Below, in pieces: positions 1 through 10,299 of a DNA stretch of 64,000 bases. Below the pieces are notes generated by a model that had not been told where the DNA came from, did no database searches, and saw nothing but the letters and a program-made list of their open reading frames with translations. The DNA comes from Candidatus Ornithomonoglobus intestinigallinarum (GTDB lineage: Bacteria > Bacillota > Clostridia > UBA1381), in NCBI GenBank assembly GCA_018715365.1, contig DVLU01000104.1:1-64000 (forward strand), in the 5' to 3' direction. Every line of letters begins with the position of its first letter. Positions within the stretch are counted from its first letter, which is position 1. The position numbers and the translations under genes are program-made.

Positions 1-207
1 TACAGGGCTGCTCGGTTTCAGATGCAGAACGGATAAAACGCACCCGACGGCGTATTGGCACCGCGCAAGATGGCGCGGACGACCGAAGGTCGGCTTTCGG
101 CTTTTGCCGAAAGTGCTGAAAAGTGTACTCCAAGCGGTGCGTTTTGTTCGTAGGCAAGCAGCTTCAGCTGTTTGGCGGTCTGCGCTAAAAGCGACAGGCC
201 CGCTGTG

Positions 208-693
208 TTATTCTATTACTTCAACACTAATTATCTCGCCCGTCGTCTTAACGTATTTTGTTACGATATCGACCGTTCTGCCCACCGACAGCTCTGTTGT
301 GTCGTCAAGGATATATCCGTCCTCCGACTCCCTGCCGTCGGCTTCTATTGTGACGTTACAGGTGTAGCGGTCGGGAAGGTTTGACCATTCTATTTTTCCG
401 TCTGCCGTTGTTGACTGCATCTTTGCGTCGCCGACGGTAACGTCCGTTATTTCGCCAAGCTCGATTTCTGACTTTTTATCGGTTGTTATCCCGCCCTTTT
501 TGAGCGCTTCAACGGTGTATTCCCTTACGGAATTTATTTTGACAACGTATCTGAACCGCGCGTCCGACGTTACGGCCGTTGTTGTGCCCGACATAAAGCG
601 GACGCACAGCCCCGCTATTGCGGCTATGATAAGTATTATAACGCCGAGGTCTATTATGCTCAGCTTTCCGCCTATTCTTCCGTTCTTATCCAT
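208..693 (-). CDS. DUF4330-like membrane-anchored protein
   Basis: ORF 161 aa; N-terminal GKLSIIDLGVIILIIAAIAGL TM anchor plus beta-rich extracellular part; overlaps the next gene start, operon-like. Confidence 0.75.
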   Translation of the reverse strand: MDKNGRIGGKLSIIDLGVIILIIAAIAGLCVRFMSGTTTAVTSDARFRYVVKINSVREYTVEALKKGGITTDKKSEIELGEITDVTVGDAKMQSTTADGKIEWSNLPDRYTCNVTIEADGRESEDGYILDDTTELSVGRTVDIVTKYVKTTGEIISVEVIE

Positions 694-1166
694 TACTGCG
701 CACCTCCTTCGTCATTTATGCCGATGATATATCCGTTTGTTGCGTAGCCCTTGCCGCGCACCGGAATATCCTGGCCGACCTTGATCTCGGTGTCGCCCGT
801 TGTTATTGCAATATCGCTTACGGCGCAGTCGGCTTCTATATCGATATATATATCCTCGCGTTCCTCGTTTACCTCATTTCTGTAAACGCCGTTTATGCTG
901 TCGTATACCATAACGACGGTAGGTTCCGTTCTTACGTCTTTTATAACGCCGCCGTCTTTCTCGGTGAGGCTGAGCGTTACGTTATCGCCCGCCGCCATTG
1001 CCGCGGCAAGACCCTTTTCCCTGTCCTGTATCATAACGGTAAACGTCACCTTTTGATCGGAGGTGCTGCGCATGCTCGGTCCGAACATCACCCATGCCAC
1101 TGCTGCGGCTGCGGCAACCGCTATAATTATAACGGTGTCTATTATTGTCCACTTGCTCTTTTTCAT
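693..1166 (-). CDS. DUF4330-like membrane-anchored protein, second copy
   Basis: ORF 157 aa; KWTIIDTVIIIAVAAAAAVAW TM anchor, same layout as downstream neighbour. Confidence 0.65.
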   Translation of the reverse strand: MKKSKWTIIDTVIIIAVAAAAAVAWVMFGPSMRSTSDQKVTFTVMIQDREKGLAAAMAAGDNVTLSLTEKDGGVIKDVRTEPTVVMVYDSINGVYRNEVNEEREDIYIDIEADCAVSDIAITTGDTEIKVGQDIPVRGKGYATNGYIIGINDEGGAQ

Positions 1167-2269
1167 CTCACTAACTCCTTGTACAGATTTTCGGTTTGCT
1201 CCGTCATTGCCCTTGCGGTGAATTTTTCGTTAAATATTTTCACCGCGCCGTCGGAGAGCTTTTTATATATCCTGTCGTTTGTCAGAAGCTCCTTAAGCTT
1301 CAGATAAAGCGCCCTGCTGTTTTGCTTAGGCACGATAAAGCCGTTTGCGTTGTTTTTTATAACGCCCGGGTTCCCGCCGAAATCCGATACGACGGCCGGG
1401 ATCCCTATGCTCATGCCCTCGAGGAGCGCAAGGCTTGTGGCCTCGGTGCCGTAGGACGCGTTCACCTGAACGTCTGTTATATTCATAAGCTTGTCAACAT
1501 CTTTTATAAAGCCGGTGAAGATTATATCGTTTTCACGGTCCATGCTGCGGACTTTTTCCTTCAGCGTTTCCTCATAGCTTCCCGTGCCGGCGATGTAAAA
1601 CCTTGCGTCAATGCCGTCATTTAAGAGCATATCGGCGGCTTCCGCAAAATATTCGTGACCCTTTATATCCTCAAGCCGCGCAACTATCGAAACGACCTTT
1701 TTGTTTCCCGCTCCGAAGCGTTTTCTTATTTCGGCGCGTTCTTTTTCATCTGCTTTTTTCAGACCCTTGACGCCGTTTAATATTACGCGTATCCGCTTTT
1801 CCGGGATACCGGTTGCCGTCAGATTATCCTTTGCCGCCTCCGCAACGGCTATTATGCCGTCGGCGTAATGGCTGTTCACAAGCCCGTTTATAAGCTTGCC
1901 TATGCCCTTTGATATTCGCGGCGACGGCTCGAACACGCTGTGGCGCGTGAACACAACCTTGGCGCCGGCGCGCCTTGCGGCAATACGCGCCGACATACTG
2001 CCGTGCGTATGGACTATATCGGGCTTTTCGCGCTTAAATACGGCTTCAAGCTCCTTTATCGCCGTTTTGTCGAGCGACTTGTCGGCAATGCCGTTTACCT
2101 CTATAACCTCAATGCCGCGCGCCGTGACCTCGGGCTTCAGCAGGCTGTTTTTCGGCAGCACGGCCTTAACCGAAAACTGCGTGTAATCAAAATTCTCGAG
2201 CAGCGTGAGCACGCATTTTCCCGCGCCGCCTATGTTTGTATCGGAGGAAACCTCAATAACCTTTATCAA
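1163..2269 (-). CDS. Glycosyltransferase family 4
   Basis: 368 aa; N-terminal GGAGKCVLTLLENF, C-terminal EATSLALLEGMSIGIPAVVSDFGGNPGVI GT4 signature; TTG start behind GGAGG. Confidence 0.9.
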   Translation of the reverse strand: MIKVIEVSSDTNIGGAGKCVLTLLENFDYTQFSVKAVLPKNSLLKPEVTARGIEVIEVNGIADKSLDKTAIKELEAVFKREKPDIVHTHGSMSARIAARRAGAKVVFTRHSVFEPSPRISKGIGKLINGLVNSHYADGIIAVAEAAKDNLTATGIPEKRIRVILNGVKGLKKADEKERAEIRKRFGAGNKKVVSIVARLEDIKGHEYFAEAADMLLNDGIDARFYIAGTGSYEETLKEKVRSMDRENDIIFTGFIKDVDKLMNITDVQVNASYGTEATSLALLEGMSIGIPAVVSDFGGNPGVIKNNANGFIVPKQNSRALYLKLKELLTNDRIYKKLSDGAVKIFNEKFTARAMTEQTENLYKELVR

Positions 2270-4143
2270 TTTGCTCCCTCCTTTATATATTTGAGCGACA
2301 TTCCCATTGCCATTACCATAAAGAACAGTGCCATAACTCTGTAATTATAGAATGTATAGTCAAACATGCTCTGCGCCAGAAATGCGATAACGCCGCAGCC
2401 TATCGCGAGCGCGGCCGTCGATGACCAGCTCTTTTCGTAGCCCAGGCGGTATGTTTTAACCATCTTTTTCGCAAACACAAACTGCGTTATGACAAACACG
2501 GCGAGAGCGCCTATTCCCGCCTCGACCGTAAGCTGCAAAAACGTATTGTGAGAATGCGGCGCAATTATCGCGTTATACGAGAAAAACGGATAGACCTGCG
2601 AAAATGCCGCTTCGCCCATGCCGATGCCGCCGAGCCAGTACGTTTTAAGCATCCCGAGCGTCCCGAGCCATATATACACCCTGTACGACGTTGACGAGTC
2701 CTCCATATTGCCTATCGAAAGCACTCTGTCTATGACCGTTTCCGGCAGCACAAACGGCAAAAGCACAAGCACTATCGGCACAAGCCCCCATAGCCTGCCC
2801 TCGTAAAACGTTACAAATATTACGGCGGCGAGCATAAAGCCGAGCCAGCAGCCGCGCGACTGCGTGAGCACAAGGCATACGCCGAGCAGCGCAAACATCG
2901 CAAGATACGCCCATTTTGCAAGCGTGTTCGCCTTAAACTTTATCATAAATACGGCGCATACCGGCAAAACGAGCAGCAGATATTCGCCGAGCACGTTCGG
3001 GTTTGCAAGCGTCGAATAAACGCGCATCGTTTCATCCTCAAACATCGTTTCGTCTATCCACGCGTTTGACGTCGTCCAGCCGAAAACGTACTGCATAAGC
3101 CCGTAAAGAGCAACTATAGCGCCGGAGAAAACGAACACCTTAAGCAGCCCGTAAAGCTGATCCTTTGTTTTTACAGTGTTTATTATAACAAAGTAAAACA
3201 TAACAAACACAAAATACATTGCCCATACCTTAAGGCTTCCGAATACGGCAAACGAAAACGCGGACGACACAAAGAGCACCGCCAGCAGCAGCATAAGCCC
3301 GAGCCCGACGCCGCCCACGCGGATTTTAAAGTTCTCCGTTGTGAGCGCGTATATCAAAAACGATATTCCCGTCCATATGCAGACGCCCGCAAGCGCCATT
3401 GTGGGTGCTATCGGCGCAAGGAATACGGCGGCATACACGCCCGTCACCGGCGCATACAGCACAAGCGCCGCGCCGAATACCGCAAACGGGAACGCAAGCC
3501 CGATAAGCGGCGATACAAACATTGCCGCGCCCGTTACAAGCCCCGCAATAATGCCGAGGACTGTTTTCATTTTGCCGTTTGTTTCTTTTTCATCGTAAAA
3601 TTCAAAGCTCAGATCCTTAAAGCCGGCTGCCGCTTTCACAAAATCGACAACCCTTGAGCCGTTTAAAAACGCCATAAGGTTCCGCTTGAATATAAGCAGC
3701 ACCGCGCCCAAAGCCCCGACCGCGAGCACCGGGGCAGAATACGGCTGAAGCGCCGTCAGCCTGAAAAACGTATACGCCAGGCAGGCGCATAAAAGCAGCG
3801 CGCCCCAGAAGCGCGTGTTCACCGCCATAAATGCGTTTACATAGCAGCGCCCCGCGGCGCAGAGAACGCTTGTATCGATTTTCTGCCTGAGCGCCGCGCC
3901 CGTTTTTTTCTGCAGCGATTCCCAAAACGCAGCGGGAAGCCTGAATATTTTGTAAACGACGCTTTTTCCTGCGTACATAGCTTTATCGGTCGAGCCGATA
4001 AAACGCATAATACAGCTGTTTTTCCAGCCGTTTGAGAAAGCGCCGTATATTGCAAGCAGTATTTTGCATACGCAGCTTTCCTTAAACATCCTGCCGAACG
4101 CTTTGAAAAACGCGGCAAGCGACGTTAAAATAAGACTGTTCAT
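2266..4143 (-). CDS. O-antigen ligase (WaaL/RfaL)-like polytopic protein
   Basis: 625 aa, many TM segments, YSTLANPNVLGEYLLLVLP and PHSHNTFLQLTVEAGIGAL motifs. Confidence 0.85.
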   Translation of the reverse strand: MNSLILTSLAAFFKAFGRMFKESCVCKILLAIYGAFSNGWKNSCIMRFIGSTDKAMYAGKSVVYKIFRLPAAFWESLQKKTGAALRQKIDTSVLCAAGRCYVNAFMAVNTRFWGALLLCACLAYTFFRLTALQPYSAPVLAVGALGAVLLIFKRNLMAFLNGSRVVDFVKAAAGFKDLSFEFYDEKETNGKMKTVLGIIAGLVTGAAMFVSPLIGLAFPFAVFGAALVLYAPVTGVYAAVFLAPIAPTMALAGVCIWTGISFLIYALTTENFKIRVGGVGLGLMLLLAVLFVSSAFSFAVFGSLKVWAMYFVFVMFYFVIINTVKTKDQLYGLLKVFVFSGAIVALYGLMQYVFGWTTSNAWIDETMFEDETMRVYSTLANPNVLGEYLLLVLPVCAVFMIKFKANTLAKWAYLAMFALLGVCLVLTQSRGCWLGFMLAAVIFVTFYEGRLWGLVPIVLVLLPFVLPETVIDRVLSIGNMEDSSTSYRVYIWLGTLGMLKTYWLGGIGMGEAAFSQVYPFFSYNAIIAPHSHNTFLQLTVEAGIGALAVFVITQFVFAKKMVKTYRLGYEKSWSSTAALAIGCGVIAFLAQSMFDYTFYNYRVMALFFMVMAMGMSLKYIKEGAN

Positions 4144-4186
4144 TATATTCTCCCTTCCGTATTTATTACGGCGTCCTGCGCCGTTT

Positions 4187-5722
4187 TTATTTTCTCTTTA
4201 TAAGCGCGCGCACCTCGTCAACCTTCAGGAGAAGCACGCATACGGCGTAAACAATAACGCCCGACACACCGCATACGGCGCACGTTATTATCTGTCCGAG
4301 GCGCCCCGCGTCCGCATCGTATACAAGGCTGTAAACGCCGAACACCGCGGCGGCCATTATTACTGCCGCGATAAGCGCCTTTACAAACACAGCGCCGTCG
4401 GCGCGCTTTATCATTCCCGGGCGGCGGCGGATAATGCACACGCCGTTTAAAAAGGCGTTGAATATGCTTCCGCCCGCGGCCGCCAGCGCAAGCCCGTACG
4501 TTTTAAATATCCCGAAAAGCACGTATGCCAGGATAATATTAAAAACCATGCTGAGTATTGAATTTCTCATGGGCGTTTTGCTGTCGTTTATCGAGAAGAA
4601 GTATTTGGAAAGTATCTCGTTTACGGCAAGCCCGACCATGCCGACGCTGTAGCATGAAAGCGCCCCGGCAATGACGGACGCGCCGCTCGACGTCATTTCG
4701 CCCGACTGGTATATTATTTTTGTTATCGGCGCGGACAAAAGCATTATCCCCGCCGTAAGCGGCAGGATAACGAGCGCCGTTGCGCGCAGCGATACTGTTA
4801 TAAGCGTCTGCGCGTCCTCTCCGCTGTCGGAAACGTTCGCCTTTGCAAGCTTCGGGAATATCAGGTTTGTTACCACAAACGAAAACACTCCCGTTACGAC
4901 TATATACAGTCTGTTTGCGTATTCGAGCGACGAATACGCCCCGTCGATACCCGACGCAAGGCGCAGATTGACGATGCTGTACAGAGGCTGCACCCATGTG
5001 CTTATAAGCATCGGCCCGGCAAGCTTAAGGGCGTTAAGGATATTCTTATCCTTAAGCCTGAAATCGAGCCGGAATTTATATTTGAATTTCAAAAGCGACG
5101 GCACCTGCACGGCAACCTGCAAACTCCACGCGACAACCATCGTCACCGCCAGACCGACAACGCCGAATTTCTTGCCGAACAGCGCAAAATATATTATAAT
5201 CGCCGCGTTTGAAACAAGGCTGATTATCGACGGTATGTTGTATTCACCCATCGACTGCAGAAATCCGACAAACGAAAACGCAAAGCCCGTGAAAATTATC
5301 ATCGGGAACATTATAAACGTGAGCCGCACGGTGAGGTCGAATTTGTCGCCGGTATAGTTCGGCGCAAGGAGGTTTACGAGCGGGTCGGCAAATATCATTC
5401 CGAAGGCCGATATAAGCACCGTCGCGATAAATACCATCGTAACGAACTTATTCATAAATTCCATTGCGTCCTTTTTGCCGCGCCTTGCCAAAACGTCGCT
5501 GAACACCGGTATAAACGTCGCCGATATAACGCCGCCTATTACAATGTCAAAGAGCGTTGTCGGCGCCTTCGACGCGGTCATAAACGCGTCGGCCTCAAGC
5601 CCCGTGCCGAAAAACGCGGCGATCAGCGCATCGCGTATCAGCCCGAGGACCTTTGACAAAAGCGTGGCAAACGCCATAAACACTGCCGTTTTAAGCAAGC
5701 CCTTGCCCGTTTCTCTGCTCAA
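4187..5722 (-). CDS. murJ: Lipid II flippase MurJ (MviN family)
   Basis: 511 aa; KVLGLIRDALIAAFFGTGLEADAFMTASKAP signature. Confidence 0.92.
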   Translation of the reverse strand: MSRETGKGLLKTAVFMAFATLLSKVLGLIRDALIAAFFGTGLEADAFMTASKAPTTLFDIVIGGVISATFIPVFSDVLARRGKKDAMEFMNKFVTMVFIATVLISAFGMIFADPLVNLLAPNYTGDKFDLTVRLTFIMFPMIIFTGFAFSFVGFLQSMGEYNIPSIISLVSNAAIIIYFALFGKKFGVVGLAVTMVVAWSLQVAVQVPSLLKFKYKFRLDFRLKDKNILNALKLAGPMLISTWVQPLYSIVNLRLASGIDGAYSSLEYANRLYIVVTGVFSFVVTNLIFPKLAKANVSDSGEDAQTLITVSLRATALVILPLTAGIMLLSAPITKIIYQSGEMTSSGASVIAGALSCYSVGMVGLAVNEILSKYFFSINDSKTPMRNSILSMVFNIILAYVLFGIFKTYGLALAAAGGSIFNAFLNGVCIIRRRPGMIKRADGAVFVKALIAAVIMAAAVFGVYSLVYDADAGRLGQIITCAVCGVSGVIVYAVCVLLLKVDEVRALIKRK

Positions 5723-7950
5723 ATGTCAACACTTCCTTTTTTGTAAAGCTCGGCCGCCAGCGCGCCGTTTCTGCGCGCCTTTTCCTCAAGCAGCGTATAA
5801 CTGCGCTTTAATCCGTCCTTTATCGTAACGCAGTCGCGTATCGTTTCCTCAAGCATCGTAAACAGCCTTTCCTCCGTGAGCTCGTCCGCGTTTATGCACG
5901 TGGCCTGACCCATGTTTTTCATAAAGCTGTTTATTTTTGGGTCGTATGCTATGCCTATCAGCGGCACGCTGTTTATTGCCGCATACATGAGCATATGAAG
6001 CCGCATACCGATGCAGAAATCCATACTGCCCACAAGCGCAAGCATATCGTTTACCGACTGATGGTTTTCTATAACCGTCGATTTTTCCTTCATTTTGCCC
6101 GCGATGCTTTTTGATATTCCCATATCCTTCGACGCCTGCATCGGCAAAAATACGGGGTAGAGCCCGTATTCCGAAGCGGCCCTGTCGCATACGCGCGCCA
6201 TTATGCTTTCAAAATCACTGCCGAGCGTATTCCACCGTCTGACCGATATTCCGAGCAGCCGCCTGTCGGGGACCTTTGCCTCGAAAAGTATCCTCCTTCC
6301 GGCAGCCTTGTCGGGGACTGTCAGCGTGAGCGCAGGGTCTGCCGTAAGCAGCATTTTCGGCTTTGACACGCCTATGCGCTTAAGCGTTTCAAGCGATTCC
6401 TTATCCCTGAGCGTTATGAGATCCACCTCATCGAGTATCTTTTTTGTTATCCTTATGTTTTGCTCGCGCTTAAGCGGGCCTATTCCGTTTGAATAAAGCA
6501 TCACCCTGAGGCCCATGCGCTTTGCCGCCTTTATGACGGCAAGATAATACCAGAGCGATTTTGTGCTTGTCCTGTCCTGGATAAGCGTCCCGCCGCCGGA
6601 AATCAGCATTCCGGCCTTTTTCATGTGCCTGTACACCGCAAACGGCGAAAGGCGGTTTATCGATTTTACCCTGTATGCGCGCGCCGTTTCCTTCGGCGAC
6701 GCCGACAGCACAACGATATTCGGGCTTTCGATATGCTTTTTAAGGTCATCCGTTATTGCTTTCAATAGTGCGTCGTCGCCGCTGTTCTTAAAGCCGTAGT
6801 AGCCCGAAATAAGGATCTCGTCCTGCTTTGAAAGCGCCCAGTCGTAGACCCTTATGCTGTCGTCCGTCATGCGCGCAACGCTGTATTTCTTCTTTATAAG
6901 CTCTCTGCCGTACCTGCCGAGCTCCGCCTGCTGCTCCTCCGTCATCGACAGGAATTTCAAGGTGTCGTTCAAAAGCAGGTCGCCCGTGCTCCCGGCACAG
7001 CCGCGGCAGCAGAAGTTTGTGTCTATTCCCGTTTTTAATTTGCTTTCGTCAAAAAGGCCTATATAGCCTTCGTTGCCGGCGATTATAACCGGCTTTTCGG
7101 CCGCCATTGCTTCGAGCGCGGCGCGCGAAACGCCGACGAACAGCTTTGCAAGCGCCGCAAGCTTATTTATATCGGTACGCGGGCCCGTGAGCGTTACCGC
7201 TTCGCGGCCGAGCGCGCCGTTTACCCTTGCGGCCGCGTGCCGGACGTTTTCAAAATCATCGCCGCCGCCGACAACTATAAGACGCGGATTTTTCACATGC
7301 TCCGCGATTTCGGGCATGATGTTTATATACTGCTTGGCAACAAGGCTTCGCGATTCGTCAAGGCGGCTTACGTAAACGATAACGTATTCGTCCGGCTTTA
7401 TGTCAAGCTCCGCCTTAACGTCGGAAACATCGGTATACGGCGAAAAGCGTTCCGTGTCGATGCCGTTTATCGTAACGCATATATCGCCCTCGGGGATCTT
7501 GTAGTTATCCATAAGATATTTTTTTATATCCTCGGAAACGGCTACTGTTTTTTCGCCCCAGTCGGTAATATATTTTAACCCGTATTTTGTTGTGAACACC
7601 CAATGCGCCGTTGTAACAAACGGGAACTTCATCTTTTTATGAAGCTTGCCCAATATAAACGACGGTATGCGCGCATGAGAATGTACTATATCTATGCGCT
7701 CCTTTTTTATTATCGATGCAAGGCGTTTTGACGCGCGAATCATGTTGAAGGGGTTCTTGTTCTGGAGCGGGACGGAATAATGCTTTATGCCCGCCTCCTC
7801 AAGCTCCTTAACGTATACGCCGCCGTTTGACGTAACAATAACGTTAAAGCCCCTGCGCTTAAGCTCCTTTGCAAGCTCCACAACGTGCGTTTCCGCGCCG
7901 CCGATATTGAGCTGCATAAGGGCAAGCAGAATGTTTGCTCCCTGTTTCAC
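5719..7950 (-). CDS. csaB: Fusion of GT4 glycosyltransferase (N-term) and polysaccharide pyruvyl transferase CsaB (C-term)
   Basis: ORF listed 5719..8007; GTG at 7950 is preceded by AAGGAGG, so likely start there. N-half NIGGAETHVVELAKELKRRGF; C-half ILISGYYGFKNSGDDALLKAI...ISGGGTLIQDRTSTKSLWYYL typical of CsaB. Confidence 0.88.
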   Translation of the reverse strand: MKQGANILLALMQLNIGGAETHVVELAKELKRRGFNVIVTSNGGVYVKELEEAGIKHYSVPLQNKNPFNMIRASKRLASIIKKERIDIVHSHARIPSFILGKLHKKMKFPFVTTAHWVFTTKYGLKYITDWGEKTVAVSEDIKKYLMDNYKIPEGDICVTINGIDTERFSPYTDVSDVKAELDIKPDEYVIVYVSRLDESRSLVAKQYINIMPEIAEHVKNPRLIVVGGGDDFENVRHAAARVNGALGREAVTLTGPRTDINKLAALAKLFVGVSRAALEAMAAEKPVIIAGNEGYIGLFDESKLKTGIDTNFCCRGCAGSTGDLLLNDTLKFLSMTEEQQAELGRYGRELIKKKYSVARMTDDSIRVYDWALSKQDEILISGYYGFKNSGDDALLKAITDDLKKHIESPNIVVLSASPKETARAYRVKSINRLSPFAVYRHMKKAGMLISGGGTLIQDRTSTKSLWYYLAVIKAAKRMGLRVMLYSNGIGPLKREQNIRITKKILDEVDLITLRDKESLETLKRIGVSKPKMLLTADPALTLTVPDKAAGRRILFEAKVPDRRLLGISVRRWNTLGSDFESIMARVCDRAASEYGLYPVFLPMQASKDMGISKSIAGKMKEKSTVIENHQSVNDMLALVGSMDFCIGMRLHMLMYAAINSVPLIGIAYDPKINSFMKNMGQATCINADELTEERLFTMLEETIRDCVTIKDGLKRSYTLLEEKARRNGALAAELYKKGSVDI

Positions 7951-8187
7951 GGTAATCCTCCTTATCCGTATAAGCGCGGACAGCCCCGCGCACACATAGC
8001 TGTACATATTACATTATAATCCATGCGGCTGAAAAAGTATATAGTTATGAGCAAAATGACTTATAATTGTAACAATGATGAAACCGAGAAGAATTTTCGC
8101 GCATATTTAAAAATCCAAAAAAACAAGGACCCGGCTCATTAAGAACGAACAGGGGCTGCGCTTTCATCGCAGCCCCTTGCCGGCAGC

Positions 8188-9189
8188 TTACGCCGCATCA
8201 TCGGCGGCGCTGCTAAAATATGCGTCCGTGCGCGCCGATACGTTTTGCTGAAGGTTTTTATAGAAGAACTGATAATCGTAAAGGTGGTAAACGCCGTCTT
8301 CAAACAGGTCGAGCGACGGCGGGTAGTCGGCGGGATCGATATCCGTGACCTTGAGCGTGCCGCGGTCGGGATCGATATACGCGCCCGTGAGCTGCGGTAT
8401 TTCGCTGTCTATGCCGCCCTCATAGTTTGTAAAGCACGCGCCGAGATTAAGGCTCTTGTCGGCGGGCGTCAAATCTGTTTTCCAATTGAGCGGATTTATC
8501 GCAAGCGTCGTTTCGCCCTCGGGGACGGTCAGCGAGCCGGTGACGCCCGGGTCCTCGGTGTTAAACGTTATAATAACGCCGGTGTCGTCCTCTCCCCCGG
8601 CGGGCTTAAGCTGCGGATATGCGCTCACCTCCTCTTCTGTCAGCTGCCAGCCTATCGCATAGCACGCAATAAGGCGGTCCGCAAGCGCTTCGTTGCCGAA
8701 AAAGTCTTTAACAAGACGGAGGCACATATCCGCGCCCTGTGAAAATCCCGCAAGAATTATGGGGTTATCGCCGCCGTATTCGTCAAGATACGTTTGGAAT
8801 GACGCCTTTACGTCCTCATAGGCAAGCGCGAGATATTCCTCACGCTCCGCTTCGGGCTGCGAATACACCCACAGTCCCGCCTGACGGTAATACGGCGCAA
8901 AAAACCGCGCGTCCGCGTCGTAAATGCCTTTTTCCATGTTTGTTGCGCCAACAAACGACGCGCGCGTTTCGTCGTCGTCCATCGCCATATTGGGCGACGC
9001 TTCGTCACCGCCGTAGACTGTCGGGCAGACGAAAAATACGTCCGCATCGGCGGGTTTTGTCTGTTCGAGATAAGCCCAGTTTTCCGCGTCTGTATAGTCC
9101 GGCGCGTCCCCGCCGCAGCCGGACAGGCAAATCAGGGCAAGCGCCGAAAGCAGGGCGATCGGTAAAACCGTTTTTTTGAAATGCAGCAT
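8188..9189 (-). CDS. DUF3089-like secreted lipoprotein (alpha/beta hydrolase-like)
   Basis: Lipobox LSGCGG; DVFFVCPTVYGG and LAGFSQGADM; start moved to 9189 because AAAGGA precedes that ATG. Confidence 0.8.
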   Translation of the reverse strand: MLHFKKTVLPIALLSALALICLSGCGGDAPDYTDAENWAYLEQTKPADADVFFVCPTVYGGDEASPNMAMDDDETRASFVGATNMEKGIYDADARFFAPYYRQAGLWVYSQPEAEREEYLALAYEDVKASFQTYLDEYGGDNPIILAGFSQGADMCLRLVKDFFGNEALADRLIACYAIGWQLTEEEVSAYPQLKPAGGEDDTGVIITFNTEDPGVTGSLTVPEGETTLAINPLNWKTDLTPADKSLNLGACFTNYEGGIDSEIPQLTGAYIDPDRGTLKVTDIDPADYPPSLDLFEDGVYHLYDYQFFYKNLQQNVSARTDAYFSSAADDAA

Positions 9190-9269
9190 ATGTATCGTTC
9201 CTTTCATAATCGGATGTATTATATTGTATCATAAACCGCGCGCATTTGCAAGCCCGCAACCGCCGCCCT

Positions 9270-9305
9270 CGGGGGTTCCAAAGGGGGCGGAGCCCCCTTT
9301 GAGGG
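9270..9305 (-). repeat. Dispersed intergenic hairpin repeat, copy 1
   Basis: minus strand: CAAAGGGGGCTCCGCCCCCTTTGGAACCCCCGAGGGCGG. Confidence 0.65.
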
Positions 9306-9344
9306 AAATAAAAAAATAAAGCAAAAAATAATTCAAAAAAGCCC

Positions 9345-9372
9345 TTGACAAACGCAAAATATGTGGTATAAT
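9345..9372 (+). promoter_or_regulatory. Sigma-70/A promoter of tRNA-Pro
   Basis: TTGACA (9345-9350), 16-nt spacer, TATAAT (9367-9372). Confidence 0.85.
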
Positions 9373-9384
9373 ATTATAGTGTTT

Positions 9385-9461
9385 CGGGGTGTGGCTCAGT
9401 TTGGTAGAGTACTTGAATGGGGTTCAAGGGGCCGCTGGTTCGAATCCAGTCACTCCGACCA
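9385..9461 (+). tRNA. tRNA-Pro (anticodon GGG), CCA encoded
   Basis: Cloverleaf: CGGGGTG/CACTCCG acceptor, CTTGA-ATGGGGT-TCAAG anticodon arm, GCTGG-TTCGAAT-CCAGT T arm, A-CCA 3' end. Confidence 0.95.
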
Positions 9462-9498
9462 AAAACGGCTTAAACGCAGTGTTTAAGCCGTTTTTTTG
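9461..9498 (+). terminator. Rho-independent terminator after tRNA-Pro
   Basis: AAAACGGCTTAAAC-GCAGT-GTTTAAGCCGTTTTTTT hairpin plus T-run. Confidence 0.9.
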
Positions 9499-9591
9499 TG
9501 TTTTGAAATGCTCTTAAACGTTTTTGCACGGATTTTTTATGAACTGTTTCCAAAACGGAAACTGTTGCATATGTCCTGCAATTGTTTTATG

Positions 9592-10275
9592 TTATTGTTT
9601 ATGTCTGTAACAATAATAACTGTTGTATGCTTGTCCGCTGTTACAATCCGGCATTGCGCATTTATGATTTATACAATAAAGACACAAATCATTCGCGCGC
9701 TTCTCATGGCAGCTTACTTCCAAACATTCATGACGGAAACAGTAATGGCTGTTTCGCTGCGGGCTATTATTGCAATCCGGGACGGCGCATACATCTTCAT
9801 TTTCGGCAGATGCGGAATATATATTTAAGCTTGTACCGCCGTTGCTCGCAGGCGCCGATGCCGCACTATTCCGTTCGGAATTGCTTTTTGCTATATCGGC
9901 AAGCAGTGTTTCGTAATTATCTATCTCTGTCTTGTATGAACTGATTGTACTTTCCTGTTCGGCGATGGTTTTTTCATGCTCCGCGATTGTAGTTTTATAA
10001 CTTTCAATATTTTGTTCACTTGCAGACAATTTTTGCTCCGTATCCTTAAGTTCCTGTATTTTTGCCTGATAATTGCTTATTGTTCGAGAATTGTCTATGC
10101 TTAGATAAATAAAATATGCGTTTGACAATATAAGCACAATAATGGAGATTAGAGCAATAATTATATAAGGCTTACCAATGATAACTCCATTGCGGTCATT
10201 TTCAGCTGCCGATTCTTCATCAACAACCTCTGCCTCAACTGCTATTGCTTGAATTTCATCATCTGCCATAATCAT
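9592..10275 (-). CDS. Membrane protein: single TM, coiled coil, three tandem CxxxxC...CxxH modules
   Basis: 227 aa; CAVPDCNNSPQRNSHYCFRH, CLEVSCHEKRANDLCLYCINH, CAMPDCNSGQAYNSYYCYRH at the C-terminus. Confidence 0.8.
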   Translation of the reverse strand: MIMADDEIQAIAVEAEVVDEESAAENDRNGVIIGKPYIIIALISIIVLILSNAYFIYLSIDNSRTISNYQAKIQELKDTEQKLSASEQNIESYKTTIAEHEKTIAEQESTISSYKTEIDNYETLLADIAKSNSERNSAASAPASNGGTSLNIYSASAENEDVCAVPDCNNSPQRNSHYCFRHECLEVSCHEKRANDLCLYCINHKCAMPDCNSGQAYNSYYCYRHKQ

Positions 10276-10299
10276 TACCTCCGTTTATACATTATGATT

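Noticed and set aside
1-207. GC-rich, hairpin-containing sequence at the window start (possible ncRNA)
   Set aside because: Short stems only, no recognisable family or ORF; truncated by the window edge.
8027-8187. GGGGCTGCG...CGCAGCCCC hairpin after the DUF3089-like gene as a terminator
   Set aside because: No T-run on the minus strand; insufficient to call confidently.
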